Positions 23,758 to 32,905 are shown, counted from the stretch's first letter. The stretch: DNA of 64,000 nt from Sphingobacterium endophyticum (GCF_009733535.1 NZ_SMMI01000003.1:62001-126000); one strand, 5' to 3'. Numbers and translations are program-made. The notes: generated by a model from the sequence alone, not told the origin.

Positions 23758-23823
23758 CAAAAGTATTACTTTTGGTTACGCATCGATAACATTTAAGGGA
23801 TATTCAACAACAAATAAGGGATA
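23758..23823. promoter_or_regulatory. divergent control region of the iron-uptake cluster
   Basis: CAAAAGTA-T-TACTTTTG (23758-23774) is a perfect 8-bp palindrome; each arm read outward gives TACTTTTG, a -7-like box for each direction. On the AraC side, TAAGGGATA occurs twice (23794-23802 and 23815-23823), 21 bases apart, which is two helical turns. This is the spacing expected for tandem AraC-family sites. Confidence 0.5.
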
Positions 23824-23825
23824 AA

Positions 23826-24803
23826 ATGAAAACAGTTACCCTAAAAGAACTGTATGGGAAAGAAGAATTAAACACATTATTGGCCTCATCAGAGAGTCAT
23901 AACTATGCAAATGGTTTTTCAATAAAGACTATAAATAATGAGCTCATTGAAGGCAGATTATATAAATTTCATGATGGATGCATTACGGTAAGCTTTCAGG
24001 AATGGAAATTATTGCAACCATTTCGGTTAAAAGTAAACCATAAAGAACCCATGATAAAGGTTCAATTTGAGATTGAGGGAGATTCTTTTTTTGAAAGTCT
24101 GACAAACGAATTTATACATATTCCCTCCAACCATTTTCAATTTATTAATATCCCAAATACGAACGGTCATCTTACTTATAATTGTTCGCGGAAGGTATTG
24201 GACATTCATATTGATCAGCAATACCTATATGACTTATTAAGGACACAGGGTTACTCTGAAAAGCATCTATTGGAACATTTCCTATTAAAGAATTATACGT
24301 TTTACCGTCATGCCTCGATAATCTCTGAAGTCCAAAAAAAGTTGATTCATGAATTATTGGAGCATACTTATCAATCAGAATTTGCGAAGCAATTTATCAG
24401 GACCAAGGCCATCGAGCTTATGATAACTGTTTTTTCAGGTTCGAAGAATTCTGTCGAAAAAAGTAAATGGAGTCAGACTGATATTGGCATTATGATTACA
24501 TTGAAGAGTTATCTTGACGAGAATTTCCATCAAGATCTTCATCTCAAAACTTTAACACGACAATTCGGGATTAATGAATTTAAATTGAAAAATGGTTTCA
24601 AAGATTTATTCGGTGATACCGTATTTGGATATATCCGCAAGCAGAAATTAAAGAAAGCACAGGAACTGTTAATCCATACAGATTTGGAGATTAAGGAAAT
24701 AGCTTACCTAACAGGTTTTAAGTATTCCCATCATTTCTCAAAAGTGTACTTTGAATGTTTTAAAATTTTGCCAAGTGTATATAGAAATCAGAAGGTAAGT
24801 TAG
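23826..24803 (+). CDS. AraC-family transcriptional regulator
   Basis: Protein of 325 residues. The N-terminal 210 residues are an unassigned sensing domain of the kind found in PchR-like regulators. The last 100 residues hold the double HTH: LKTLTRQFGINEFKLKNGFKDLFGDTVFGYIRKQKLKKAQELL and IKEIAYLTGFKYSHHFSKVYFECFKILPSVYR. PchR-type regulators sense ferric siderophore and activate the adjacent receptor; here the receptor is divergent and 105 bases away, which supports such a role by inference. It starts three bases after the second TAAGGGATA repeat, hinting at autoregulation. Confidence 0.9.
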   Translation: MKTVTLKELYGKEELNTLLASSESHNYANGFSIKTINNELIEGRLYKFHDGCITVSFQEWKLLQPFRLKVNHKEPMIKVQFEIEGDSFFESLTNEFIHIPSNHFQFINIPNTNGHLTYNCSRKVLDIHIDQQYLYDLLRTQGYSEKHLLEHFLLKNYTFYRHASIISEVQKKLIHELLEHTYQSEFAKQFIRTKAIELMITVFSGSKNSVEKSKWSQTDIGIMITLKSYLDENFHQDLHLKTLTRQFGINEFKLKNGFKDLFGDTVFGYIRKQKLKKAQELLIHTDLEIKEIAYLTGFKYSHHFSKVYFECFKILPSVYRNQKVS

Positions 24804-24942
24804 AGATAGCATGCCAATGAAAATAAAGGAATTTAGAATGGTCGGTCAAGCCACATAGTTGTTTAAACAATATAAATTCGAACAATAAGTTGAGCTCATC
24901 GATTTATGACAACTTACTTATAAAATAATGGTTAAATAGCCC

Positions 24943-24950
24943 TACCTTTG
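24943..24950 (+). promoter_or_regulatory. ribBA -7 box
   Basis: TACCTTTG matches TAnnTTTG 17 bases before the ATG; a clear -33 box is not seen. No FMN-riboswitch-like structure is recognisable in the 164-base leader. Confidence 0.5.
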
Positions 24951-24967
24951 TATCATATTTAAAGCAA

Positions 24968-26179
24968 ATGAAAATCCAATTAAATACGATTGAAGAAGCG
25001 ATCGAGGACATTAGAGCAGGCAAGGTTATCATTGTAGTTGACGATGAAGACCGTGAGAATGAGGGTGATTTTGTTACTGCTGCTCGCAATGCTACACCTG
25101 AAATCATCAATTTCATGGCTACGCATGGTAGAGGATTGGTATGTGCCCCATTAACCGAAGAACGTTGTAGAGAACTTAATCTTGGTTTAATGGTCAGCGA
25201 TAATACAGCGGTTTATGAAACGAACTTCACAGTTTCAGTAGACTTGCAGGGATATGGCTGTACGACTGGTATTTCAGCTTCGGATCGTTCCAAAACAATC
25301 AAAGCATTAATTGACCCGAACATAAGACCTGAGGAATTGGGTCGTCCAGGACATATTTTCCCATTAATTGCTAAAGATGGGGGTGTTTTACGTAGAACAG
25401 GACACACGGAGGCTTCTGTGGATCTAGCTCGCCTTGCTGGTTTTGAACCTGCAGGAGTATTGGTAGAAATCTTGAAGGATGATGGTGAGATGGCTCGTCT
25501 TCCAGACCTAATCAAGGTGGCCGAGCGTTTTGACCTTAAAATTATTTCAATTGAAGATTTGATTGAATACCGTTTAAAACACGATACCTTAATCCAGGAA
25601 GAGGTTACCGTTGAAATGCCTACAGAATGGGGAGACTTCAAAATGAAAGCCTTTACCCAAAAGAATACAGGTGAGCAACATTTAGCGTTGTATAAAGGTG
25701 AATGGAAAGAGGATGAGCCTATTTTAGTTAGAGTTCATAGCTCTTGTGTTACCGGAGATATCTTTGGATCATGTCGTTGCGATTGTGGGCCACAGCTTCA
25801 TAAATCGATGGAGATGATTCAGAAAGAGGGAAAAGGGATTATCGTATATATGAATCAAGAAGGAAGAGGCATTGGCCTTGTTAACAAGCTTCATGCATAT
25901 AAGCTTCAGGAAAGTGGAATCGACACTGTGGATGCCAACCTGCAGTTAGGTTTTAAGCCTGACTTGCGTGACTATGGTGTTGGTGCACAGATTTTGAGAT
26001 TCATGGGCGTTACAAAAATGAAGTTGATGTCTAACAACCCTACAAAACGTGCTGGATTAATTGGATATGGCCTAGAGGTTGTAGACAACGTTCCGATTGA
26101 GATCGTTCCAAATAAATTCAACGAAGGATATCTTAAAACTAAAAGAGATAAAATGGGTCATACCCTTAACAATCTTTAA
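24968..26179 (+). CDS. ribBA: bifunctional DHBP synthase / GTP cyclohydrolase II
   Basis: Riboflavin biosynthesis enzyme of 403 residues with both entry activities. Residues about 1-200 are 3,4-dihydroxy-2-butanone-4-phosphate synthase ([31 protein letters not shown]). Residues about 208-400 are GTP cyclohydrolase II with the zinc cysteines in [19 protein letters not shown] and [11 protein letters not shown]. It converts ribulose-5-phosphate and GTP to the two precursors of lumazine. The length and motifs are complete for both halves. It stands alone, with a terminator directly downstream. Confidence 0.96.
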   Translation: MKIQLNTIEEAIEDIRAGKVIIVVDDEDRENEGDFVTAARNATPEIINFMATHGRGLVCAPLTEERCRELNLGLMVSDNTAVYETNFTVSVDLQGYGCTTGISASDRSKTIKALIDPNIRPEELGRPGHIFPLIAKDGGVLRRTGHTEASVDLARLAGFEPAGVLVEILKDDGEMARLPDLIKVAERFDLKIISIEDLIEYRLKHDTLIQEEVTVEMPTEWGDFKMKAFTQKNTGEQHLALYKGEWKEDEPILVRVHSSCVTGDIFGSCRCDCGPQLHKSMEMIQKEGKGIIVYMNQEGRGIGLVNKLHAYKLQESGIDTVDANLQLGFKPDLRDYGVGAQILRFMGVTKMKLMSNNPTKRAGLIGYGLEVVDNVPIEIVPNKFNEGYLKTKRDKMGHTLNNL

Positions 26180-26189
26180 TAAAGCATAG

Positions 26190-26215
26190 AAATGGAGGTT
26201 TAAAACCTCCATTTT
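26190..26215 (+). terminator. ribBA terminator
   Basis: AAATGGAGGTT-TAA-AACCTCCATTT, an 11-bp perfect stem followed by T residues. Confidence 0.85.
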
Positions 26216-26285
26216 GCATTCTATAAGGTGCAAATTACTGAAATAAACATTTCTCATTTCCAATTGTTCGATTAAAAAGTTTACT

Positions 26286-27719
26286 ATGAAGAATTCCCTA
26301 ATAATTGAAAAAGCATATTTAAACGGTTCATTCATCAGTTCCGATAAAACATTTGAAGTGATCAATCCATCGACTCTAAAGCCGGTAGGGAAATTACCGG
26401 ATTTGACAGTAAAGGATTGTCAGAAATTTATCAATACGGCATACAAGTCATGGGATTCATGGAAGTCCACACCTGTCGGTGAACGATCCAGGATCCTTAG
26501 AAACTTATACAATCTAATTAATGAACATAAACAGGAGTTGGCTGAGATTATGACTTTGGAGAGTGGAAAACCCATTAAGGAATCCCTGACAGAAGTTGAT
26601 TATGCGAATTCATTTATAGACTGGTTTGCGGAGGAAGGAAAGCGGGCATACGGCGAGACGATTCCCTCCATGGCAGGAAATACGAGAATGCAGACCATTA
26701 AGCAGGGAGTTGGGGTAGTCGCGGCCATTACGCCTTGGAATTTTCCATTGGCCATGATCACGCGCAAGGTTGGCCCGGCATTGGCAGCAGGCTGCACGGT
26801 AATCTTGAAGCCGGCATCACAGACTCCATTTTCTGCGATTGCATTAGCAAAATTAGCCGATCAGGCCGGGGTTCCAAAGGGTGTATTTAATGTGATTACC
26901 TCGAAGGACAGTAAAGGCATAGGTAAGGAATTGGCAAGCAATGAAAAAATCAGAAAGATATCATTTACGGGTTCAACCTCAGTTGGGAAAACGTTGATGG
27001 AACAGGCTGCCAGCAGCATCAAGAGAATTTCATTGGAATTAGGAGGCAATGCACCGTTCTTGGTTTTTAAAAATGCAGATATCGATAAAGCAGTAGCTGG
27101 AGCTGTTACTGGTAAATTCAGAAATACGGGTCAGACCTGTGTTTCGATCAATCGCTTTTATGTACAGGAAGAGGTTTATGAGGAATTTACCAAAAAATTG
27201 ACCAAGGCTGTAAGAGAATTGGTTGTTGGAGACGGCTTGAAGAAAACATCGCAGGTTGGTCCGTTAATCAATGCGGATGGACTTAAAAAGGTTGAAGAGC
27301 ATGTTCAGGATGCCATTTCTAAAGGTGCGAAGGTGGAAACAGGAGGCAAGCCTATGAAAGGCCTCTTTTATGAACCGACGGTTCTTTCCAATATGCCTAA
27401 GGACAGTATTATAGCGACAGAAGAGACTTTTGGGCCTATCTGTGCCTTATTTAAATTCAGTTCCGAAGAGGAAGCCATACAACTAGCAAATGATACGCCA
27501 TTTGGATTGGCATCCTATTTCTTCAGCCAAGATGTTAACCAGTGTTTTCGAGTTTCAGAGCAATTAGAAGCAGGGATGGTCGGAGTGAATACCGGTTTGA
27601 TATCGAATGCTTCTGCGCCTTTTGGTGGCGTTAAACAATCCGGTTTGGGCCGCGAAGGATCCAAATACGGTCTAGACGAATATATTGAAGTAAAATATGT
27701 ATGTTTTGGAGGATTTTAA
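26286..27719 (+). CDS. gabD: NAD(P)-dependent succinate-semialdehyde dehydrogenase-like
   Basis: Aldehyde dehydrogenase superfamily enzyme, 477 residues, full length. The general-base glutamate is in SLELGGNAPF, the catalytic cysteine in FRNTGQTCVSINRF, and the cofactor-binding segment in ITPWNFPLAMITRKVGPALAAGC and FTGSTSVGKTL. The C-terminal GGVKQSGLGREGSKYGLDEYIEVKY is typical of GabD-type succinate-semialdehyde dehydrogenases, which close the GABA shunt by making succinate. Substrate assignment is by resemblance only. No gabT or other shunt gene is adjacent. The stop codon lies in a 12-bp terminator hairpin. Confidence 0.88.
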   Translation: MKNSLIIEKAYLNGSFISSDKTFEVINPSTLKPVGKLPDLTVKDCQKFINTAYKSWDSWKSTPVGERSRILRNLYNLINEHKQELAEIMTLESGKPIKESLTEVDYANSFIDWFAEEGKRAYGETIPSMAGNTRMQTIKQGVGVVAAITPWNFPLAMITRKVGPALAAGCTVILKPASQTPFSAIALAKLADQAGVPKGVFNVITSKDSKGIGKELASNEKIRKISFTGSTSVGKTLMEQAASSIKRISLELGGNAPFLVFKNADIDKAVAGAVTGKFRNTGQTCVSINRFYVQEEVYEEFTKKLTKAVRELVVGDGLKKTSQVGPLINADGLKKVEEHVQDAISKGAKVETGGKPMKGLFYEPTVLSNMPKDSIIATEETFGPICALFKFSSEEEAIQLANDTPFGLASYFFSQDVNQCFRVSEQLEAGMVGVNTGLISNASAPFGGVKQSGLGREGSKYGLDEYIEVKYVCFGGF

Positions 27720-27731
27720 CCTCCAAAACAT
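27701..27731. terminator. bidirectional terminator spanning the gabD stop
   Basis: ATGTTTTGGAGG-ATTTTAA-CCTCCAAAACAT is a perfect 12-bp stem that covers the last codons and stop of gabD and the stop of the convergent gene. Confidence 0.8.
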
Positions 27732-28237
27732 TACCAAATATGATATCTCAAACCTAACATAACGTAATTAGGTTCGGCAACTTCATTCTTAAATTGATAC
27801 TTGACTTTATATCCCGTATATAAGGACAAATCCACAGCAGGAAAATAATAACTTAAGCCAAGTTGTCCATTTGCTTTGGTAAAGTTTTCCGTGCGACGCA
27901 TGGGTTGGTCCTCCGTACCTTCAACAGAATAGTCATAAGTAAAGAACTCCTGGCCCAATCCAAGCCCCATAAAGACGTTAAAGTTTGATTTCTCCTTGTT
28001 CAAAAAGCTAACCAAGTAATCAGCGCCAACCGCTAATAAATCGCCCCGACCATGGAATTGTGCCTGAATGGATTGACGGTTAGTAAAGTCATATTTACCC
28101 TGAACACCGAAGCTGGCATCATAGCCCACATCGTCTAATTTCAGATCGCTATAAAGACCAAATGCCCAATCATGTTCCTGCGCATTTAAAGTTATTGGCA
28201 AGATAAAAGCACAAACAATCCAAAGTAATTTCTTCAT
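27731..28237 (-). CDS. hypothetical outer-membrane beta-barrel-like protein
   Basis: Start set at 28237 (MKKLLWIVCAFILPITLNAQ), which gives a proper signal peptide and 168 residues; longer frames overlap hemJ. The mature part alternates aromatic and polar residues in strand-like blocks (DWAFGLYSDLKLDDVGYDASFGVQGKYDF, NFNVFMGLGLGQEF, DLSLYTGYKVKYQF) and ends NYVMLGLRYHIW, a beta-signal-like terminus. It is therefore probably a small eight-strand outer-membrane barrel. Downstream of hemJ by 10 bases on the same strand; function unknown. Confidence 0.75.
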   Translation of the reverse strand: MKKLLWIVCAFILPITLNAQEHDWAFGLYSDLKLDDVGYDASFGVQGKYDFTNRQSIQAQFHGRGDLLAVGADYLVSFLNKEKSNFNVFMGLGLGQEFFTYDYSVEGTEDQPMRRTENFTKANGQLGLSYYFPAVDLSLYTGYKVKYQFKNEVAEPNYVMLGLRYHIW

Positions 28238-28247
28238 AATATACATA

Positions 28248-28799
28248 TTAGTCAACCTGCTCGCCTTTATTTTTTCTATATTTTTTATAAAGCTTAACAA
28301 GTATCATGAGTAGAATTCCCAATCCAAAAATGCCCAATACGCCAAACACCCAGCCTAACGCTGATTTCAGGATAACTAGGAAAACGATGGCAAACAGAAT
28401 CAGAGTAGATACCTCATTCCACAGCCTAAACTGGGAAGAAGTCCAATTACACTGCTCATCTCTCAGCTGATGCATGAGCCTTTGAGAAATAAAATGATAA
28501 ACAATCAGGGCAGCAACAAAACATAGCTTGATCTGCATCCAGCCTGTACTTAATAATGCAGGATTAATGTAGAGCATGGTCAATGCTGAGAAGACAGCAA
28601 TATACATGGCCGGAGTTGTAATTACCCACCACAGCCGATTCTCCATAATCACAAATTGCTTATGTAAGACTTGATATTCAACATCGGATTTTTGTTTCGC
28701 TTCGGTATGGTAGACAAACAATCGGGGCATGTAGAAAAGCCCCGCCATCCAGCAAATAACAAAAATAACATGAATTGCTTTCGCGTATAGATAAAGCAT
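28248..28799 (-). CDS. hemJ: HemJ-type protoporphyrinogen IX oxidase
   Basis: Membrane protein of 183 residues with four or five helices. The HemJ signature is clear: YAKAIHVIFVICWMAGLFYMPRLFVYHTEA, with the haem-ligand histidine near residue 10 and the R-L-F-V-Y-H box, then the later WMQIKLCFVAALIVYHF segment. HemJ oxidises protoporphyrinogen IX to protoporphyrin IX in bacteria lacking HemG and HemY. The C-terminus is extended by an extra hydrophobic helix and a basic tail (KLYKKYRKNKGEQVD). It lies beside hemE, as expected for a haem cluster, though a hairpin (28886-28910) separates them. Confidence 0.92.
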   Translation of the reverse strand: MLYLYAKAIHVIFVICWMAGLFYMPRLFVYHTEAKQKSDVEYQVLHKQFVIMENRLWWVITTPAMYIAVFSALTMLYINPALLSTGWMQIKLCFVAALIVYHFISQRLMHQLRDEQCNWTSSQFRLWNEVSTLILFAIVFLVILKSALGWVFGVLGIFGLGILLMILVKLYKKYRKNKGEQVD

Positions 28800-28885
28800 A
28801 ATTTGAATTAATATTCAAAAATAAAAATTATATCCTCAAATAATGACATTGGTACGTAAGGAAATGATTTGCATTCAAAACGAAA

Positions 28886-28910
28886 GGAGCTGCCACAATG
28901 TGACAGCTCC
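28886..28910 (-). terminator. hairpin downstream of hemE
   Basis: GGAGCTGCCAC-AAT-GTGACAGCTCC (one mismatch) lies between hemE and hemJ, with a short T run on the minus strand; probably a partial terminator. Confidence 0.65.
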
Positions 28911-28931
28911 CCTATTCAAAGTTGAAAATTC

Positions 28932-29969
28932 TTAATATCTGAATTCCTTGATTACCTCAATTGCATATTTTACGTTGTCAAAAGGCATATCAGGCATGAT
29001 TCCGTGTCCTAAATTGAAGATGAAACCTTTTTCACCGCGCATACGTTCGAATAATTCTAATATTTTCTTTTTAATCACCGGTTTATCAGCGTACAGAACA
29101 AATGGATCCAAGTTTCCTTGAACGGCCATATTGCTTGGCAATGCTTTTTTGATATTCAATAGATCAGCATTCCAATCTAATGAAACCACATCAGGCTGTG
29201 CTTCAGCCATCACTGGGGCAAATACCGAACTACCTTTGGCAAATGAAATAATCGGAACATCTTTTCTATTTAATTTTGAAATGATGTATTTATTGTATTG
29301 GTGGGAAAATTCATGATAATCATTCCAAGATAAAGCCAAAGCCCAGCTATCGAACAATTGTAAAGCGTTCACACCGGCAGCAATTTGCATGTTTAGGTAT
29401 TCAACGGTAACATCAGCAATTTTCTGAAGAATGCTATGAGCCAATTCAGGTTGGTTGTTCATGAAAGTCTTGGTTAATTTAAAGTCTTTCGAAGAACCAC
29501 CCTCTACTAAATAACTAAGAATGGTGAAGGGTGCACCTGCAAATCCAATCAAGGGAACATTTCCGTCCAAACGTTGTTGGATGACGCGAATGGCATCAGC
29601 TACATACTGCAATTTATCCAAACAATCTACATTCAGGTATTCGGCATCTTTGGCATTTCTGATTGGATTTGAGAATCGAGGACCTACCCCTTGTTCGAAG
29701 GAAAGGTCTCCGCCCATTGCTTCGGCGGTAACTAGAATATCGGAGAATAAAATAGCTGCATCCACACCTAATAGGTCTATTGGCAGCATGGTAACATCTG
29801 CGGCAATTTCAGGGGTTTTGCACATTTCCAAGAAAGAATACTTGTTTTTAATTTCCCAATATTCTTTCATAAACCTTCCTGCTTGACGCATCATCCATAC
29901 TGGAGGTCTTTCCGTAGGCTGCGACATCGCAGCGCGAATCAATAGATCGTTTTTCAAATTTTTGTCCAC
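28932..29969 (-). CDS. hemE: uroporphyrinogen decarboxylase
   Basis: Full-length HemE of 345 residues. It carries the N-terminal signature PVWMMRQAGRFMKEYW, the aspartate-containing PIDLLGVDAAILFSDILV and the later GFAGAPFTILSYL and VQGNLDPFVLYA segments. It decarboxylates the four acetate side chains of uroporphyrinogen III to give coproporphyrinogen III. The start codon is GTG, not ATG: the sequence reads TAGTGGAC, so the upstream TPR gene's TAG stop and this GTG share one base. This implies translational coupling with the TPR gene. Confidence 0.95.
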   Translation of the reverse strand: MDKNLKNDLLIRAAMSQPTERPPVWMMRQAGRFMKEYWEIKNKYSFLEMCKTPEIAADVTMLPIDLLGVDAAILFSDILVTAEAMGGDLSFEQGVGPRFSNPIRNAKDAEYLNVDCLDKLQYVADAIRVIQQRLDGNVPLIGFAGAPFTILSYLVEGGSSKDFKLTKTFMNNQPELAHSILQKIADVTVEYLNMQIAAGVNALQLFDSWALALSWNDYHEFSHQYNKYIISKLNRKDVPIISFAKGSSVFAPVMAEAQPDVVSLDWNADLLNIKKALPSNMAVQGNLDPFVLYADKPVIKKKILELFERMRGEKGFIFNLGHGIMPDMPFDNVKYAIEVIKEFRY

Positions 29970-30484
29970 TACTTATGCTTATTAACTTCGTTTTGTATTT
30001 TCTCAATAATTGACACTTGGCGTGCCGTAAGCTTTAATTTATTGGTGACGTCCAAGTAAGCTTGAACGCGCTCATAATCATGCTTTCTCAGGTTGATATT
30101 TGCAAGATTAATTAACACCATCCCTTTCTCATTATCTTTTCTCCAAGGGAGCCTAGAAGCTAATTGAAAGTGATATTCCGCTTCTTCTATCTTTTCCTCT
30201 TTCAAGGCGATATTGCCCATCATAAATTCATAGAAATTACGTCTTCCCTTTCTTAATTTATCTGGATTCTTGATTTCGGCTAACAGTCTTTTCGTTTTTT
30301 CGTAGTCCTGTTTATGAAATGCCTGAGTTGCCAGATAAACGGTTCCTTCTTTAAAATAACTCCAAACCAGGTAGGCTATCCCACCAAAAATATAGACGGC
30401 GATATTGTAATGCTTTGCATAGATCGCATACAATAGAAAGGCGATCGCAATTGCGATTACTATTTTTCGTGCTTGATTCGTCAT
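29969..30484 (-). CDS. TPR-repeat membrane protein
   Basis: Protein of 171 residues. Two short N-terminal hydrophobic segments (IVIAIAIAFLLYAIYA and IAVYIFGGIAYLVW) form a hairpin anchor. They are followed by three TPR-like helix pairs (LATQAFHKQDYEKTKRLLAEI, YEFMMGNIALKEEKIEEAEYHFQLA, VLINLANINLRKHDYERVQAYLD). It is probably a scaffold for protein interaction at the inner membrane. Its TAG stop overlaps the GTG start of hemE by one base, so the two are co-expressed, but the sequence does not tie it to haem synthesis. Confidence 0.82.
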   Translation of the reverse strand: MTNQARKIVIAIAIAFLLYAIYAKHYNIAVYIFGGIAYLVWSYFKEGTVYLATQAFHKQDYEKTKRLLAEIKNPDKLRKGRRNFYEFMMGNIALKEEKIEEAEYHFQLASRLPWRKDNEKGMVLINLANINLRKHDYERVQAYLDVTNKLKLTARQVSIIEKIQNEVNKHK

Positions 30485-30492
30485 CGATTTAC

Positions 30493-31200
30493 TTAGTTCG
30501 AGTTGTCTGTAAATTTATATCCAACGCCACGGATGGAGTGGAAATAAATTGGATGTTTTTGATCAGGCTCAAAGTACTTCCTAAAGGTCAAGATAAAGTT
30601 GTCAATTGTTCGGGTAGATGGGTAAACATCGTAATTCCAAACGGTTTCCAGAATCTGTTCACGTGAAACAGCCTCATTTCTACGCTCAATTAACAATTTT
30701 AGAAGCATAGTTTCTTTTTTTGTTAATGATGTAATCGTACCATCTGCCTGATGCAATTCAAAAGAGTTGAAGTAGATAGTTTTATCACCGATTGTATAGG
30801 AGTTCAATTCCTTAAGGTCATCTCCCTTCATTCCTCTGCGGATAAGGTTACTGACACGAAGAATTAATTCTTCAAGATTGAACGGTTTTACCAAGTAATC
30901 ATCGGCACCTTTTTTCAGACCCGTAATACGGTCTTCTGAGCTGTTTTTAGCAGTCAAGAACATGATTGGTACTTCAGAGTTCTGTAATCTGATTGTTTCC
31001 GCAACTTGGAAACCATCGATTTCTGGAATCATAACGTCCAAGATAATCAGGTTAAAACGCTCTTCCTTAAAAATCTTTAATGCTTTTTTACCATCAGTAG
31101 CAGTAGTAACACGGTACCCTTCAAGTTCTAGGTTTAACTTGATTGCTTCTAATAGATGTTCTTCATCTTCAACTAATAGTATACGTTGTTTAGTTTGCAT
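30493..31200 (-). CDS. OmpR/PhoB-family response regulator
   Basis: Cytoplasmic regulator of 235 residues from the ATG at 31200. The receiver domain (1-120) has E-D-E near residue 12, phosphoacceptor D in LIILDVMIPEIDG and K in DDYLVKPFNLEEL. The winged-helix output domain (about 135-233) has LTKKETMLLKLLIERRNEAVSREQILE and TRTIDNFILTFRKYFEPDQKHPIYFHSIRGVGYKF. It overlaps the 3' end of its histidine kinase gene by 11 bases, so kinase and regulator are translationally linked. This gene order (kinase first) is common for this pair in Sphingobacteriales. Confidence 0.93.
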   Translation of the reverse strand: MQTKQRILLVEDEEHLLEAIKLNLELEGYRVTTATDGKKALKIFKEERFNLIILDVMIPEIDGFQVAETIRLQNSEVPIMFLTAKNSSEDRITGLKKGADDYLVKPFNLEELILRVSNLIRRGMKGDDLKELNSYTIGDKTIYFNSFELHQADGTITSLTKKETMLLKLLIERRNEAVSREQILETVWNYDVYPSTRTIDNFILTFRKYFEPDQKHPIYFHSIRGVGYKFTDNSN

Positions 31201-32065
31201 AATTTTCAAAAATAACTTCAAAAATGCTTCCTGTAGGAGTATTATTTTTCACCCTAATGGTTGCATTGTGTTTTAGTAATACTGTTTTAACAATATATAA
31301 CCCCAAACCAGTTCCTTTGGTTTTACGGGTTGCCTCACTACCCACTCGATAAAACTTATTAAATATAAGTTTTTTTTCCTCATCAGGGATTCCTTCGCCG
31401 TGATCTGTTACTGAAAACAACAAGTTTGAACCTTGTTTGTTCAGTTTTACGAAGATGGTTGCACATGGAGGGGAATATTTTACGGCATTTTCGATTAAGT
31501 TGGTAATGACATTTGTGATTGCGAACTTATCTGCCTTGATTTCGATATCGGGATCCAGGTCAAATTTGATAACTTGGGATTTACATGCATTTTTCTGCAA
31601 TCTATCGATAATCTGTTCCACTAATTCGGTGATATTGAAAGCCTCTTTAGGTAGTTGATAGGCTCTGTTTTCAAGTTTTGTAGTCAAAAGGACATTCTCC
31701 ACTAAATCATCCAATCGCTCAATATCCTTGAGTGAGTTTGCCAAAAAGACTTTCTGCTGTTCACGGTCAAGGTCACGCTTTAAGATGGTTTGGATATACA
31801 GCTTGACAGATGCCAAGGGAGATTTTAACTCATGTGTAATGGCCAGTAAGAAATTCTGCTGCTGCTGGTTAATCTCATGTTCACGCTTTACCTGCTTCTT
31901 TAATTTCAAGGCACCCCAAATAAAGATCAATAAGAAAATCAATCCTTCTCCGATAATCATTCCCTTTCTATCTGGTTCGAATTTCACCAAGATAAAGCCC
32001 CACCACAACAATTGGGTGATTGCGTAAAAAATCAAGAAATAAAACAGAAATAATGCTTTTTTCAT
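31190..32065 (-). CDS. membrane sensor histidine kinase
   Basis: Kinase of 291 residues with two membrane helices near the N-terminus (about 5-28 and 38-52) and almost no periplasmic domain between them. The H box is FLLAITHELKSPLASVKLY, the N box VITNLIENAVKYS, G1 DHGEGIP and G2 GTGLGLYIV. The very short extracytoplasmic loop (KFEPDRKG) suggests that it senses the membrane or a partner rather than a soluble ligand. It forms an operon with the overlapping OmpR-type regulator. Confidence 0.92.
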   Translation of the reverse strand: MKKALFLFYFLIFYAITQLLWWGFILVKFEPDRKGMIIGEGLIFLLIFIWGALKLKKQVKREHEINQQQQNFLLAITHELKSPLASVKLYIQTILKRDLDREQQKVFLANSLKDIERLDDLVENVLLTTKLENRAYQLPKEAFNITELVEQIIDRLQKNACKSQVIKFDLDPDIEIKADKFAITNVITNLIENAVKYSPPCATIFVKLNKQGSNLLFSVTDHGEGIPDEEKKLIFNKFYRVGSEATRKTKGTGLGLYIVKTVLLKHNATIRVKNNTPTGSIFEVIFENYAN

Positions 32066-32151
32066 ATCCTATAAATCCTGCGCAAATGTACTTAAATACG
32101 TCCTCATTAGGAAGTAAGCGCAACTTTATGACAGTAAACTTAGATTACAGG

Positions 32152-32182
32152 TTGATACAGCAAGGTATAGCCCTTATATTTG
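32152..32182 (+). promoter_or_regulatory. yjjG promoter
   Basis: TTG (32152-32154), a 20-base spacer and TATATTTG (32175-32182). The ATG follows only three bases later, so the transcript is probably leaderless or nearly so. Confidence 0.6.
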
Positions 32183-32185
32183 CAC

Positions 32186-32887
32186 ATGTTCAACGATAAA
32201 AAGCATCTATTTTTTGATTTAGACCATACCATTTGGGATTTTGACAGGAATGCTGAGGAAACGCTTAAGGAACTTTACTTCCGATATTCCTTTGATGAAA
32301 TATTTAATTCACCAACCTCTGATGGGTTTATAAGCACCTATACAGCCAATAACCATAGGTTATGGAATCTTTATCATCATGGGGAAATTGACAAGGCTAC
32401 ACTAAGGAAATTGAGGTTTGCGGATACATTTACCCAATTAGGTGTGAACCCTGAATTATTCCCGGTTGAATTTGAAGAAGAATACTTGGAGATCTGTCCG
32501 ACCAAGACAAATCTATTCCCAAATGCCCACGAAACATTAACTTATCTTAAAGATCGCTATACGCTTCACCTCATATCCAATGGATTTAAGGAGGCCTGTG
32601 AGAAAAAATTAAAGCATAGCAATCTGTCAGTTTACTTTGAAACGATTGTAATTTCTGAGATCATTGGGATTAACAAACCAGACCGAAGGATATTCGAGCA
32701 TGCCCTGAATAACGGCAAAGCAATAAAGGATGAGGCTGTGATGATTGGAGACAATATCGATGCTGATGTTCGAGGGGCGCAGAATGCTGGTCTAGAAGCA
32801 ATTTTCTTTAATCCATTGGAGGTTGAAAAACCTCAGGATGTAAACTATATGATCAAGGACTTAAAAGAATTACAAGAGCTTTTTTAA
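32186..32887 (+). CDS. yjjG: YjjG-type HAD pyrimidine nucleotidase
   Basis: HAD-superfamily phosphatase of 233 residues, start at the ATG 32186. The nucleophile motif is HLFFDLDHTIWDFD, motif II S in LHLISNGF, motif III K in KPDRRIFEHAL and motif IV MIGDNIDADVRGAQNAG. The cap is helical and of C1 type. Enzymes with this DHT-x-W-D-F pattern are the YjjG family, which dephosphorylate non-canonical pyrimidine and other nucleoside monophosphates. The last 12 codons are part of a convergent terminator hairpin. Confidence 0.9.
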   Translation: MFNDKKHLFFDLDHTIWDFDRNAEETLKELYFRYSFDEIFNSPTSDGFISTYTANNHRLWNLYHHGEIDKATLRKLRFADTFTQLGVNPELFPVEFEEEYLEICPTKTNLFPNAHETLTYLKDRYTLHLISNGFKEACEKKLKHSNLSVYFETIVISEIIGINKPDRRIFEHALNNGKAIKDEAVMIGDNIDADVRGAQNAGLEAIFFNPLEVEKPQDVNYMIKDLKELQELF

Positions 32888-32901
32888 TAAGCTCTTGTAA
32901 T
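32869..32901. terminator. bidirectional terminator between yjjG and the SGNH gene
   Basis: ATTACAAGAGCTT (32869-32881) and AAGCTCTTGTAAT (32889-32901) form a perfect 13-bp stem; the left arm encodes the last residues of yjjG. Confidence 0.85.
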
Positions 32902-32905
32902 CTGT

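Noticed and set aside
24804-24967. FMN riboswitch upstream of ribBA
   Set aside because: The leader lacks the conserved FMN-element boxes; only a -7 promoter box is visible.
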